Below, piece after piece: positions 9,513 through 18,515 of a stretch of 64,000 nucleotides of DNA (the stretch's first letter is position 1; the number at the start of each line of letters is the position of its first letter). The translations under genes were made by a program, and so were the position numbers. The notes under the pieces were generated by a model. That model saw only the letters and a list, made by a program, of their open reading frames with translations, ran no database searches and was not told the DNA's origin. Source of the DNA: Gimesia chilikensis. Its GTDB lineage: Bacteria > Planctomycetota > Planctomycetia > Planctomycetales > Planctomycetaceae. The stretch is taken from positions 7,282,564 through 7,346,563 of the forward strand of contig NZ_CP036266.1 in assembly GCF_007744075.1 (NCBI RefSeq). Reading direction: 5' to 3'.

Positions 9513-10469
9513 CTAACGAGAAACGCGCTGATATACAATACCAGTATCCACCTGGTAATAGCCCACCGCTTCTGCGACGTGCCAGGCAACCGCGTTTGTT
9601 TCGGCGACGTGCAGTTCGAGCTTGGTGATCAGCTCGTCCTGTAGACGACGGCCAATTTCCAGCAGGAGCGACTGACCGTAGCCTTTGCCCCGTTCTGATT
9701 CTTTCACGTAGACATCTGTGAGACCGATCACGCGCTCTTCCCATTTGGGAATATAGAGGTCCAGCCCCACGACGGTCGCCGAGGCCATGGCATCATAGCC
9801 GGATTTGGGCACAAGTTCGAAATGCAGCGTTTCGAGTCGTCCCAAGCGTGTCAGCCACCACCAGTTGGGAGCCTGGTAATCATCGGAGATTTCCAGCTGC
9901 ATTTTTCGGCGGAGGTTCACGAGGTGAAATTTAATCGGCGGTTTCTGACCGAGCAGATCACGCTGATAGATGCGCGTAGAGCCGATGGCTTCGTAGCCGA
10001 GGCTTTCAAAAAAGGGAGCCGCCAGGGGATCGGAAAGCAGAAACCCAGAGGGGCGTGTCCCGCCATACAGGCCGACCAGGTAAGGTGAGAGCAGTCCGGA
10101 GGGTCCGGCCGTGATTTGCGTGGCGCCTTTTGCGAGCAGGTATTCCTCTGCCTGACGGACCAGTTCGCGACCAATGCCCCGACGTCGGAATTCCGGATGT
10201 ACGATGACGGCACAGATGACGCCTTCAGAGAAACTGAGAGCCGAGAATTCCTGATTAGGACCGAAGCCAGCCAGCACGAAACCAACGATCGCACCATCTT
10301 CCACGGCGACGATTAACCCTTCCGGGTCAAAGTAGGGCTGGGAAAAGATGAGAACTTCGAATGCGTCGTTCGTGAGACATTCTGCGGCACCTCTCCCTAA
10401 TCCTGCAGAATGCCAGAGTTTCAGCAGCTGCGGCGGGTCAGTGTTGTGGAAGGCGCGAAACTCAGTCAC
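9513..10469 (-). CDS. Tandem-GNAT N-acetyltransferase
   Basis: 318 aa with two acetyltransferase folds in one chain. The first (residues 1-175) has VHPEFRRRGIGRELV, the acetyl-CoA pyrophosphate loop R-x-x-G-x-G/A. The second (~200-318) has VKESERGKGYGQSLLLEIG and a typical terminal NAVAWHVAEAVGYY helix. Both loops look intact, so both halves could bind acetyl-CoA. In many double GNATs only one half is catalytic. The substrate is unknown. A strong intergenic hairpin on its upstream side separates it from the transketolase genes. Confidence 0.85.
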   Translation of the reverse strand: MTEFRAFHNTDPPQLLKLWHSAGLGRGAAECLTNDAFEVLIFSQPYFDPEGLIVAVEDGAIVGFVLAGFGPNQEFSALSFSEGVICAVIVHPEFRRRGIGRELVRQAEEYLLAKGATQITAGPSGLLSPYLVGLYGGTRPSGFLLSDPLAAPFFESLGYEAIGSTRIYQRDLLGQKPPIKFHLVNLRRKMQLEISDDYQAPNWWWLTRLGRLETLHFELVPKSGYDAMASATVVGLDLYIPKWEERVIGLTDVYVKESERGKGYGQSLLLEIGRRLQDELITKLELHVAETNAVAWHVAEAVGYYQVDTGIVYQRVSR

Positions 10470-10530
10470 AAAGTTCTCTCACAGAATGTGAATGGGTCGA
10501 ATGAATCAATTTATCAGCAACAATTATAGA

Positions 10531-10560
10531 CAAAGCCCCCCTGAAAAATCAGGGGGGCTT
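10531..10560 (-). terminator. Rho-independent terminator-like hairpin after the transketolase genes
   Basis: A perfect 12-bp inverted repeat (AAGCCCCCCTGA, positions 10533-10544, with TCAGGGGGGCTT, 10549-10560) closes an AAAA loop. Read on the minus strand it follows the stop of the transketolase C-terminal subunit by 10 bp and ends in a short T run. The stem is very GC-rich; the U tract is short. Confidence 0.75.
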
Positions 10561-10570
10561 GCCATTCTGC

Positions 10571-11524
10571 TTATTTCACTTTTTTGACAGCTTCAACGAT
10601 CGCATCAGCAGTCAGACCGTACTTGTCGAGCAGTCCCTGAGGATCGCCACTTTCAGCGAAGCAGTCGCCGACGTTAACGAATGCCATGGGGACCGGATCG
10701 ATCTGTGAGACAGCCATGGCGACAGCAGATCCCAGTCCGCCGTGCGCCAGGTGTTCTTCAGCGACTACAATCCGACCTGTTTCACGGGCTGCTTTGGCAA
10801 TCGCGTCCGTGTCCAGCGGCTTGATGGTGTGCATGTCGATGACGCGAGCGCTGACACCTTCTTCAGCCAGCTTGGTGGCAGCGTCCATCGCACCGGCGAC
10901 CATCAGGCCGTTAGCGATGATAGTGACATCGTCACCTTCACGAACGGTATTGGCTTTACCGATTTCAAAGCTGTCACCATCTTTGTAGATTTCAGAAACG
11001 TTGGGACGTCCCAGGCGCAGGTAGACAGGACCTTCGTGCTCCAGCATGGCTTTGGTTGCGGCTTTGGTGGAAAAGGCATCAGCAGTTACCATCACAACAA
11101 CGCCAGGCAGACTGCAGGCCAGGGAGACGTCTTCAATACCCATCTGTGAAGGACCGTCTTCACCGATAGAAATCCCGGCGTGAGTACCAACCATTTTGAC
11201 GTTCATGCTCGGGAAAGCGATCGACATTCTGATCTGGTCGTAAGCGTTGCACATCAGGAATGCGGCAAAGCTGGCGACGACGGGGATATGACCGGTTGAG
11301 GCCAGACCACCGGCTACGCTCACCATGTTGCTTTCTGCGATCCCGACGTTGAAGGCACGTTCGGGGTATGCCTTGGCGAAGACTTCGGTACGAGTCGAGT
11401 TTCCTACGTCACCGTCAACGGTAACGACAGTCGAAAACTGGTCACCCAGATCTTTCAATGCATCGCCAAACGCATCGCGGGTGGCCTGTCCGATTTTCAA
11501 TCCGCTAAGTTCACCTAAATACAT
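10571..11524 (-). CDS. Transketolase, C-terminal subunit
   Basis: 317 aa covering the pyrimidine-binding and C-terminal domains of transketolase. Visible features include TVDGDVGNSTRTEVF, ERAFNVGIAESNMVSVAGGLA with the conserved glutamate that activates thiamine diphosphate, and GTHAGISIGEDGPSQMG. It pairs with the N-terminal subunit encoded just upstream (111-bp gap) to form a heteromeric enzyme moving two-carbon ketol units in the non-oxidative pentose phosphate pathway. DXP synthase-like annotations are possible, but the split two-gene arrangement favours transketolase. Confidence 0.92.
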   Translation of the reverse strand: MYLGELSGLKIGQATRDAFGDALKDLGDQFSTVVTVDGDVGNSTRTEVFAKAYPERAFNVGIAESNMVSVAGGLASTGHIPVVASFAAFLMCNAYDQIRMSIAFPSMNVKMVGTHAGISIGEDGPSQMGIEDVSLACSLPGVVVMVTADAFSTKAATKAMLEHEGPVYLRLGRPNVSEIYKDGDSFEIGKANTVREGDDVTIIANGLMVAGAMDAATKLAEEGVSARVIDMHTIKPLDTDAIAKAARETGRIVVAEEHLAHGGLGSAVAMAVSQIDPVPMAFVNVGDCFAESGDPQGLLDKYGLTADAIVEAVKKVK

Positions 11525-11635
11525 AATGCTTTATCTCTTTTGTCTGTGTTTTGCCTGTAGATATTGTTTGATTCGAACTGCCGGCAACCTGACGCCGCCC
11601 GGATGTTTACCGAGCGGTCAGGAACAGCAGGGGTA

Positions 11636-12478
11636 CTAACTGAGCAAGGCGAGTGCTTTTTCTGCCAGTTCGGGAGAGAGCGGCTTGCCGTGGTAGTTGG
11701 TATCGCCGGCTTCTTCGAGGACCGGCAGGATGCCATACCCTTTTTTGGTCTGCGAAATAATGGCCTTGGGCCGGTCGGTGACTTTAGCGGCTGCTTCCAG
11801 TGCTTCGACTACCGTTTCCTGGCAGTTACCGTTAATGGTCTGGGTGTGCCAGCCGAAGGCGGCGATCTTATCTTCGAAAGATCCCATATCCAGAACGTCT
11901 TTGGTGGCACCGGTCTGCTGGTAACCGTTCTGATCGATAATCGCGGTCAGGTTACCGAGCTTGTATTTCTCAGCAGCTGCGAGTGCTTCCCAGACCTGGC
12001 CTTCACCCATTTCACCATCACCGATAACAACGAAGACGTTGGCACCGTTTTTATTCAAACGAGCGCCGAGGGCCTGACCGATACCCAGTGAGAGTCCCTG
12101 ACCCAGTGAGCCGGTTGAGGCTTCAATCCCGGGCAGACGCTTCATGTTCGGGTGACCTTCGAAGGGGCTGCCCAGTTTACGGAGCGTCATGACATCATCA
12201 GTGGAGAAGTAACCGGCTTCCGCCATGGCGGCGTACAGCACGGGAACCGCGTGACCTTTACTCAGAATGAAGCGATCGCGAGCTTCCCAGGTGGGGTTCT
12301 GTGGATCGTATTTCATGAACCCGCCAAACCAGAGTGCGTTCACCACTTCGACGGCAGACAGACTGCTGCTGGGGTGTCCACTGCCAGCTTCGGTCGTCAT
12401 TTTGATGATCAGACGGCGAAGGACTTTTCCTTTTTCCTTCAATTCTTCCATTGATAAGGCATTTGCTTGAGCAGCCAC
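11636..12478 (-). CDS. Transketolase, N-terminal subunit
   Basis: 280 aa from a GTG start chosen because GAAGGAA lies just upstream; the longer frame to 12520 adds residues unlike the family. It contains the thiamine diphosphate-binding domain: GSGHPSSSLSAVEV, SKGHAVPVLYAAMAEAGY, GSLGQGLSLGIG and the metal/ThDP motif VIGDGEMGEGQVWEAL ending in IDQNGYQQTG. It provides the ThDP and Mg2+ site for the complex with the C-terminal subunit. Both genes read on the minus strand, with the promoter presumably in the long gap upstream. Confidence 0.92.
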   Translation of the reverse strand: MAAQANALSMEELKEKGKVLRRLIIKMTTEAGSGHPSSSLSAVEVVNALWFGGFMKYDPQNPTWEARDRFILSKGHAVPVLYAAMAEAGYFSTDDVMTLRKLGSPFEGHPNMKRLPGIEASTGSLGQGLSLGIGQALGARLNKNGANVFVVIGDGEMGEGQVWEALAAAEKYKLGNLTAIIDQNGYQQTGATKDVLDMGSFEDKIAAFGWHTQTINGNCQETVVEALEAAAKVTDRPKAIISQTKKGYGILPVLEEAGDTNYHGKPLSPELAEKALALLS

Positions 12479-12938
12479 TGTATTTCCTTCAATTCTTCTA
12501 AACGAACCATAAATCATCACGCGCCCGACTCTGAATCCAGTTCCCCTCTGCGATTATGGAACCTGCTGTCTTCAGAGGACCGAAAGAAGGGTGTTACCTG
12601 ATCTGACAATCAGAGAATGGAGCTGTGACAGCATTCAGGCGCCACCAGGCGCAACTTAAGCGCGTCAATTTTCTTCCGGTATGCTAACGAGCAAGCCTTC
12701 CAGCCACAACCATTTGAGCTGCAGAAACCCGTTTGTGCACTGGAAAAGCCGGCCGACGACCTACTTTTTCTGTAAAATACCTGCTTCCCCTCAGGAAGCT
12801 TTCTTCAGAAATTAATGGTTTGCTCTTTCTGGTCAAAATCACAACTGTTTATCCGACTAGTCTTTAAAGCGAGAATTCATTCGTCCATAATGAAGCAGTC
12901 GTTAAGAATTCTCCCGTACTCTTCCTCTGGGATACAGC
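12479..12938. other. 460-bp divergent intergenic region
   Basis: Non-coding space between the transketolase genes (minus) and the small zinc-finger-like gene (plus). It should carry both promoters. I see no convincing structured RNA, repeat or consensus promoter pair in it. Confidence 0.4.
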
Positions 12939-13361
12939 ATGACTGAAAGCAGCTTCACTGATCAGGAATTACTGTCATATCTGGATGAAAGTCTGTCGAC
13001 AGACCTGATGTCTCAGATCGAGGCGGCACTCCGTCAATCCGATCGTTTACGGGTCCGGCTGGCGGAACTTGCGCGACAGCGCGACGAAGGAGTGCATTCT
13101 GTCGGCGAGATCTGGAGACGGAACCGTTTGAGCTGCCCGACCCGGAGTCAATTAGGGGGCTATCTGCTGGAGACCCTGCCGGCGGAATTCCAGAGTTTCG
13201 TTGAATTCCATCTGCAACAGACCGGTTGCCGCTACTGCAACGCGAACCTGGAAGATCTGAAGGCGGGCCTCTCGAATCTGTCTGCCGACTCCCAGCGCCG
13301 ACGCGAAAAGTACTTTCAGTCCTCGGCCGGCTACTTCAGTTCCCAACAGGATGACGAATAA
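12939..13361 (+). CDS. Hypothetical zinc-finger-like / anti-sigma-like protein
   Basis: 140 aa, soluble, no signal peptide. The N-terminal half (TDQELLSYLDESLSTDLMSQ) matches the helical opening of zf-HC2-type anti-sigma proteins, where 'L..YLDg.L' is common. The second half has CPTRSQLGGYLLETLP and then GCRYCNANLEDLKAGL, a C-x2-C with a preceding EFHL, resembling a degenerate H-x3-C-x2-C anti-sigma zinc motif. No sigma factor gene is adjacent and no membrane segment is present. The regulatory role is therefore an inference from motif pattern. It converges on the sulfatase gene with 14 bp between stops. Confidence 0.6.
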   Translation: MTESSFTDQELLSYLDESLSTDLMSQIEAALRQSDRLRVRLAELARQRDEGVHSVGEIWRRNRLSCPTRSQLGGYLLETLPAEFQSFVEFHLQQTGCRYCNANLEDLKAGLSNLSADSQRRREKYFQSSAGYFSSQQDDE

Positions 13362-13375
13362 ATCCGCGTCCCACT

Positions 13376-14971
13376 TCAGTCGAGTGGAGCAGCTTCAAAG
13401 TCCGTCTTGTTAACCCAGCCCGCTTTCAGCGGTTCTCCCCCCATGTAGCGTTCATAGAAATTCCGCGTGCGGGGATCGGAATACTGATAAGCTTCGAAGA
13501 CGCCCCCCTTGCCTGTCATCCGGGGATCCTGTTGCGCTTTGAGTTCCGCTTCCAACTGCTGTTTCAGGGCCTGTTTGACTTTCTGGAATTCCGGCGCTTC
13601 TGCCAGGTTCGTCATACACTCCTGATCATCGTCGATCGCGAACAGTTCTTCGGACGGCCGTTTCCCGAACGCAAGCTCCCAGAACTGCTGCTGACTGCCG
13701 TCGCGACGGAGATCAAGGATGACTGACTTCGTCGGGCTGCCATCACAATTCAGGTAACCGGTCTCGGGATTGCCGCCGGGCCAGCGTCCCGTTTCGTAAT
13801 TGTGCAGGTAAAGCATCCCCCCTTTGACGATACCACGGATCGGATATCCCTGATCGTGAGGGCGACCGATGTCGTGGCGTTCTTTGCCGATGAGGACATG
13901 ATCACGGTCCGGATTGACCTGCCCCGATTTGGTTGACTGAAAAATATCGGTCAGGCTGTGACCCGCTGCAGGCTGCATTCCGGTCTGATTCCACTTGAGT
14001 CCCGCAACTTCAATGAACGTGGGCGCAAAATCGATGAAGCTGACATAATCTTTGATGACGCGTCCCGGGGCTTTAATGCCATCCGGCCACATGATGGCCA
14101 GGGGGAGATGGTTGGAGAGTTCGTATTCCTGCCCCTTGATGCGAGGGAAAGGCATTCCGTTATCCGCAGTCACCACGACCAGGGTATTGTCCAGTTCACC
14201 CCGCTCTTCCAGCATTTTCAACATACGTCCCAGGTGCTGATCGAAGTGTTCGATTTCGTACGCATAGTCGAGCATGTCGTTGCGAATGACTTCGTTATCG
14301 GGCCAGTAAGCGGGTACGCGATCGATGTCCGTGATTTTCTTGCCGGCGTTCTTCGCCCCTGAGCCGTATTCGTAACGTCGATGCGGTTCGAAACCGCCGT
14401 ACCAGAAACACCAGGATTTCTGTTCGGGGCAGGTCTGGAGAAATTCACCAAAGTTTCCGGCATAGTCAATGGAAGAAATGCCGGTAGAGGGCGGTTTGAT
14501 TTTTTTACTGTTAAAGGCGGGACCGGCCAGGTTACGGCGTTTGCCTTGTGCATCGACGGCCACACCAGGTGCCCAGCCTTTGGCCGTTTTCCCGACGACA
14601 TAGCCGTGCTCTGCCAGGGCTTCGACATAAGTTTTGAATTCCGGCGGAAAGAACGCCATGTGATTGCCGGCCTCTTTGAGCTGCCAGGAATTGCGTCCGG
14701 TCAGGATGCAGGCACGCGAAGGAGCACACTTGGCATTCGGTGTATATGCGTTCGTAAAGAGCAGACCTTCGCGAGCCACCCGGTCGAAGGCGGGCGTCTT
14801 GACCCAGGAACAACCATACGCGCCCATGTGCGGATAAGAGGCATCATCGGCGATACAGAATAGAATATTGGGGAGAGTGTTTTCGGCAGCCTGCGATTGG
14901 TCAGTCATGAACCCAGCGAGCAGCAGACAGACACAGATCACCTGCCAGAAATTTGTGAAGCGCAAATTCAT
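13376..14971 (-). CDS. Exported type I sulfatase (heparan N-sulfatase-like)
   Basis: 531 aa from the ATG that begins a signal peptide ([15 protein letters not shown] ... QAAE). The sulfatase signature [11 protein letters not shown] is at residue 82; its Cys should be converted to formylglycine. An upstream metal-binding pair (IADDAS) and [16 protein letters not shown] supply the other active-site residues. The order and the [17 protein letters not shown] block resemble heparan N-sulfatase/N-sulfoglucosamine sulfohydrolase-like members. It would remove sulfate from polysaccharide fragments in the periplasm. No maturase candidate is adjacent. Confidence 0.9.
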   Translation of the reverse strand: MNLRFTNFWQVICVCLLLAGFMTDQSQAAENTLPNILFCIADDASYPHMGAYGCSWVKTPAFDRVAREGLLFTNAYTPNAKCAPSRACILTGRNSWQLKEAGNHMAFFPPEFKTYVEALAEHGYVVGKTAKGWAPGVAVDAQGKRRNLAGPAFNSKKIKPPSTGISSIDYAGNFGEFLQTCPEQKSWCFWYGGFEPHRRYEYGSGAKNAGKKITDIDRVPAYWPDNEVIRNDMLDYAYEIEHFDQHLGRMLKMLEERGELDNTLVVVTADNGMPFPRIKGQEYELSNHLPLAIMWPDGIKAPGRVIKDYVSFIDFAPTFIEVAGLKWNQTGMQPAAGHSLTDIFQSTKSGQVNPDRDHVLIGKERHDIGRPHDQGYPIRGIVKGGMLYLHNYETGRWPGGNPETGYLNCDGSPTKSVILDLRRDGSQQQFWELAFGKRPSEELFAIDDDQECMTNLAEAPEFQKVKQALKQQLEAELKAQQDPRMTGKGGVFEAYQYSDPRTRNFYERYMGGEPLKAGWVNKTDFEAAPLD

Positions 14972-15099
14972 CAAAGTCGATTCCCGGAGAAGAGACTGGG
15001 GATAAAGAATCAAACAGTTGACTTTATCTTAGGCGAGAGAGTCAGCAGTCACAAGCAATTTTGCTTATCTGGAAATGCACATAGAAATGGAAGAGCACT

Positions 15100-15807
15100 T
15101 CAGTTCAGGCTGAATTCGTTGGAAGGGATCGCGGCGGCAGGATCGCGCTGTTGCTGGCGATGGATGCTCTTCAGAAAACTCAGAAGCAGATCACTCCGCT
15201 GGTCGACATCCTGTTCTGCCAGGATCAGTTGCTGCAGTGGAGATTCGAGCGGCAGCGAACCAGCGAGCGTATCACAGAGAATGCCCAGCTCGATATCTCG
15301 GTGCAGTTGATGGAAGTATGTGGGTTCAGAAACGTGATCGGTAAAGATCCGCGAATAATGTTCGATCAGTTCCAGTTGACGATGTTCCCGGTGAATCACC
15401 GGTTCCTCGGGATAGTAATCGGGTTTGAGATCCAACAGTGCGGTACGATAAGGCGTATCCGTATTGAGCAGCGTGACGGAACGGGCCCGACAATGTCCTT
15501 GAACCAGCAGCGAATAGTGCCCCGCTTCCAGATGAGCTGGTGAAACGATCGAAGCCAGACAGACAGGACGAATTTCTGTTCCGGGAGAGAGAATTGATCC
15601 CGTTCGTGAACAGACCTGTTGCAGATCGATGGCGAGCAGAGATCCGGAAGCGAGCACATCCGAGACGAGTTGGCAATCGAGGGGCGCAGTGATTCTCAAT
15701 AACTGCAGCGAGTGGGGCAGCAGAACCGTGTTCTCCAGACTCAAAACCGGTACAACACCTGCGCTGGCTTCCAGCCGCTGCTCAATCATTTCCGAATCAG
15801 ATACCAT
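15100..15807 (-). CDS. LON peptidase substrate-binding domain protein
   Basis: 235 aa. The N-terminal ~190 residues match the Lon N-terminal domain: VPVLSLENTVLLPHSLQLLRI, the FEPRY-like central strands and GHCRARSVTLLNTDTPY. There is no AAA+ or Ser-Lys peptidase part, so this is a stand-alone LON domain protein of unknown partner, as occurs in many bacteria. An internal EHRQLELIEHYSRIF helix pair and a QQLILAEQDVDQRSDLLLSFL tail agree with the family. It is transcribed divergently from endonuclease III. Confidence 0.8.
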   Translation of the reverse strand: MVSDSEMIEQRLEASAGVVPVLSLENTVLLPHSLQLLRITAPLDCQLVSDVLASGSLLAIDLQQVCSRTGSILSPGTEIRPVCLASIVSPAHLEAGHYSLLVQGHCRARSVTLLNTDTPYRTALLDLKPDYYPEEPVIHREHRQLELIEHYSRIFTDHVSEPTYFHQLHRDIELGILCDTLAGSLPLESPLQQLILAEQDVDQRSDLLLSFLKSIHRQQQRDPAAAIPSNEFSLN

Positions 15808-15918
15808 CTGCTAATTCCTGTCGATTCATTGAAAAAGAATCCGGGGTCTCCCATACTGAGACCAGTTCACATGCTCGCCGGTGAATACCTGCGATGCCAC
15901 TCAGCGTAGCACTCCAGT

Positions 15919-16641
15919 TTGGGAAATGTCATTCAGAATATGGCCAAAAAAACGAAACCCGTTGTGTCAGGTTCCAGTTATGCCGACTCACTTGATGATA
16001 AAAAGAAACATGCCCGCAAAATCGCGCGCGGACTGGCTCGCCTGTTCCCTGAACCCGAGTGTGCCCTGATTCACGATTCACCGTTTCAACTGCTGGTTGC
16101 CACGATCCTCTCAGCGCAGTGCACCGACGAACGCGTGAATGCGACGACGCCGACCTTGTTCAAAAAATATCCCACGGCTGCAAAACTCGCGGCCAGCAAA
16201 CAGGACGACGTGGAAAAGATCGTCTACCCGCTCGGTTTTTTCCGCGCGAAAGCGACCAACATCCGCAAGATGGCCCAGGCATTGATGGACGATCACGAGG
16301 GGGAAGTTCCGAAGACGCTCAAAGAACTGGTCGCCCTGCCGGGTGTCGGCCGCAAGACCGCCAATGTGGTTCTGGGAACGGCTTTTGATATTCCCAGCGG
16401 TGTGGTCGTTGACACGCATGTGAAGCGGATCTGTAATCTCTTCGGACTGACGACCAGTAAGAACCCGGAGATCATCGAGCGGGATCTGATGGAGGTCCTG
16501 CCGAAGAAGGAATGGATCGCCTTTTCGCATCGGGTCATTTTGCACGGTCGGGCAACCTGTGTCGCCCGCAAGCCGCGCTGCCGGGAATGCGCTCTGCTGA
16601 AAATCTGTCCGCGAATCGGTTTAAAACCCCTGGACCAATAA
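15919..16641 (+). CDS. nth: Endonuclease III (DNA glycosylase/AP lyase)
   Basis: 240 aa; an internal ATG at 15940 (MAKKTKP) is an equally good start. The helix-hairpin-helix LPGVGRKTANVVLGTAF carries the catalytic Lys, and VVVDTHVKRICN the catalytic Asp. The C-terminal 4Fe-4S motif is present as C-x6-C-x2-C-x5-C (CVARKPRCRECALLKICP). The enzyme excises oxidised pyrimidines and nicks abasic sites in base-excision repair. The Lys/Ala-rich N-terminal extension of about 30 residues is longer than in E. coli Nth. The dCTP deaminase gene follows 130 bp later on the same strand. Confidence 0.95.
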   Translation: MGNVIQNMAKKTKPVVSGSSYADSLDDKKKHARKIARGLARLFPEPECALIHDSPFQLLVATILSAQCTDERVNATTPTLFKKYPTAAKLAASKQDDVEKIVYPLGFFRAKATNIRKMAQALMDDHEGEVPKTLKELVALPGVGRKTANVVLGTAFDIPSGVVVDTHVKRICNLFGLTTSKNPEIIERDLMEVLPKKEWIAFSHRVILHGRATCVARKPRCRECALLKICPRIGLKPLDQ

Positions 16642-16770
16642 TTGCCTTTCGGTTAACGACTTGTTCCCGATTCTGAAAACGTCCGCCTGAACTGTTGAAA
16701 GCCGGTACGCCGCGGTTTATGGTTCCAGTATGCGAAGTTTTCCTTCAACCTTCACAATAATGAGTCGCCG

Positions 16771-17343
16771 ATGATCCTGACCGGGAAAGAAATCGAAAAA
16801 CGCCTGGGAACTGATATTGTCATTGAGCCGTATAATGAAAAGTATCTGAATCCCAACAGCTATAACCTCTGTCTGCACAATGAGTTGATGGTCTACGAGG
16901 AAATCGTGCTTGATATGGCCCGTCAGAACCGGCTGGGGAAATATGTGATCCCCGAAGAGGGGATGGTTCTTTACCCCGGGCAACTCTATCTGGGACGAAC
17001 CGTCGAGCGGACGGAAACCCACAACCTGGCTCCCCTGCTGGAGGGCCGCTCTTCCATCGGACGACTGGGAATTTCTGTTCACGCTACCGCGGGGGTAGGT
17101 GACATCGGATTCTGTGGTTACTGGACTCTGGAAATCACCGTGGCTCAGCCGGTCCGCATTTATGCAGGCATTCCGATCTGCCAGATCATTTACCACACCG
17201 TGGAAGGTGAGATCGTCGAATACAACAGTGACAAGTACCAGAACAACAAAGGCATTCAACCCAGCCTGCTGTTCAAAGAGCTGAATCCCAACGAGAATCG
17301 CCAGATGCGACTCTCTTTCGGCGAAGAGAAAACGTCGGACTAG
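16771..17343 (+). CDS. dcd: dCTP deaminase
   Basis: 190 aa, the usual length of the family. It starts MILTGKEIEKRLG and contains NPNSYNLCLHNEL, LEGRSSIGRLGISVHATAG and GDIGFCGYWTLEITV, the trimeric dUTPase-fold blocks that bind the nucleotide and place the catalytic Glu. It deaminates dCTP to dUTP, feeding thymidylate synthesis. In some lineages it also hydrolyses to dUMP; this cannot be told from sequence here. A bidirectional hairpin terminator lies 24 bp after the stop. Confidence 0.93.
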   Translation: MILTGKEIEKRLGTDIVIEPYNEKYLNPNSYNLCLHNELMVYEEIVLDMARQNRLGKYVIPEEGMVLYPGQLYLGRTVERTETHNLAPLLEGRSSIGRLGISVHATAGVGDIGFCGYWTLEITVAQPVRIYAGIPICQIIYHTVEGEIVEYNSDKYQNNKGIQPSLLFKELNPNENRQMRLSFGEEKTSD

Positions 17344-17367
17344 ACGTCAGCAACAATTCACTCAATG

Positions 17368-17404
17368 AAAAAGGCGTTACAGCAGAAACTGTAACGCCTT
17401 TTTT
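17368..17404. terminator. Bidirectional intrinsic terminator between dcd and korB
   Basis: A perfect 15-bp inverted repeat (17368-17382 with 17389-17403) closes a CAGAAA loop, with A's on the left and T's on the right, so it has a T tract in either direction. It lies between the convergent dcd and 2-oxoacid oxidoreductase genes and can stop both. Confidence 0.85.
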
Positions 17405-17424
17405 GATGGACTGATGCGAGCCGT

Positions 17425-18447
17425 TTACACGGTCCAGGTATCCCCGGTGTTGAACAGGGCTTCCAGGTTTCCTTCTCCGTTACGTTCAGTAGCGGATTTA
17501 ACCTGATCGTAGACGGCTTCGTTATAGGTCGGATGTTCGACACAACGGAAGACGCCCATGGGTTCGGGCATTTCCGGATATCGCATGCTGGCCAGCAGGA
17601 ATGCGAGATTCATGTCTTCCGATTTTTCATCGTGGAACAGCAGGTCGTCTTCGGTAATGCCTTTACCCAGTTCGACGACTTCAGGCTGATCATGGCTGTT
17701 GAGCCGAATCCCCTTGTCACGATCTTTACCGAAAATCAGCGGCTTGCCGTGTTCGAGGTAAATAACGTTTTCTTCCTTTTCGCCCTTCTTCGAGGCGAAT
17801 GCGAAGGCACCGCTGTTGAAGACGTTACAGTCCTGGTAGACCTCGACGAAGGCGGTTCCCTTGTGGTTGGCAGCCCGTTCGAGCACGTTACAGAGGTGCT
17901 TGATATCGACATCGACCGAGCGGGCTGCGAAGGTAGCACGAGCACCGATGGCTACGGACAGCGGGTTCAACGGACGGTCCACCGAACCGAACGGCGTACT
18001 TTTGGTTTTAGTACCCGTGGGGCTGGTCGGTGAGTATTGTCCTTTGGTCAGACCATAAATCTGGTTGTTGAACAGAATGACTTTGACATCCACATTCCGC
18101 CGCAGGACATGCATGAAGTGGTTCCCGCCGATGGAGAGCGAATCGCCATCACCGGTAATCACCCAGACCTGCAGATCGGGGTTGGCGAGTTTTACGCCTG
18201 TCGCGACTGCCGGTGCACGACCGTGAATACTGTGCATGCCGTAGGTATCCATGTAGTACGGGAACCGGCTGGAGCAGCCGATACCGGACACGAATACAAA
18301 TTTTTCCTTGGGAATTCCCAGGGTAGGCAGAACTTTTTTCATCTGGGCGAGAATGGAATAGTCGCCGCAGCGCGGGCACCAGCGGATTTCCTGGTCACTG
18401 GCAAAATCTTTTGGCGAGAGGACAGGTAGCGAGGTGTCTACACTCAT
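17425..18447 (-). CDS. korB: 2-oxoacid:ferredoxin oxidoreductase, beta subunit
   Basis: 340 aa from an ATG with TAAGGA upstream; a longer in-frame start adds eight residues. It carries IRWCPRCGDYSIL near the N-terminus, GRAPAVATGVKLANP and the thiamine diphosphate/Mg2+ motif TGDGDSLSIGGNHF followed by FNNQIYGLTKGQYSPTS. With the alpha subunit it oxidatively decarboxylates 2-oxoglutarate or a similar 2-oxoacid to the acyl-CoA, reducing ferredoxin. Only two Cys near the N-terminus are obvious, as in two-subunit Kor enzymes. It follows korA on the minus strand with a 68-bp gap. Confidence 0.9.
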   Translation of the reverse strand: MSVDTSLPVLSPKDFASDQEIRWCPRCGDYSILAQMKKVLPTLGIPKEKFVFVSGIGCSSRFPYYMDTYGMHSIHGRAPAVATGVKLANPDLQVWVITGDGDSLSIGGNHFMHVLRRNVDVKVILFNNQIYGLTKGQYSPTSPTGTKTKSTPFGSVDRPLNPLSVAIGARATFAARSVDVDIKHLCNVLERAANHKGTAFVEVYQDCNVFNSGAFAFASKKGEKEENVIYLEHGKPLIFGKDRDKGIRLNSHDQPEVVELGKGITEDDLLFHDEKSEDMNLAFLLASMRYPEMPEPMGVFRCVEHPTYNEAVYDQVKSATERNGEGNLEALFNTGDTWTV

Positions 18448-18515
18448 TTTATTATCCTTAAACGCAATCAATCGTTTCTAAAATAGTTTAGCTGTTGGTC
18501 TGTGAAAACGATGGT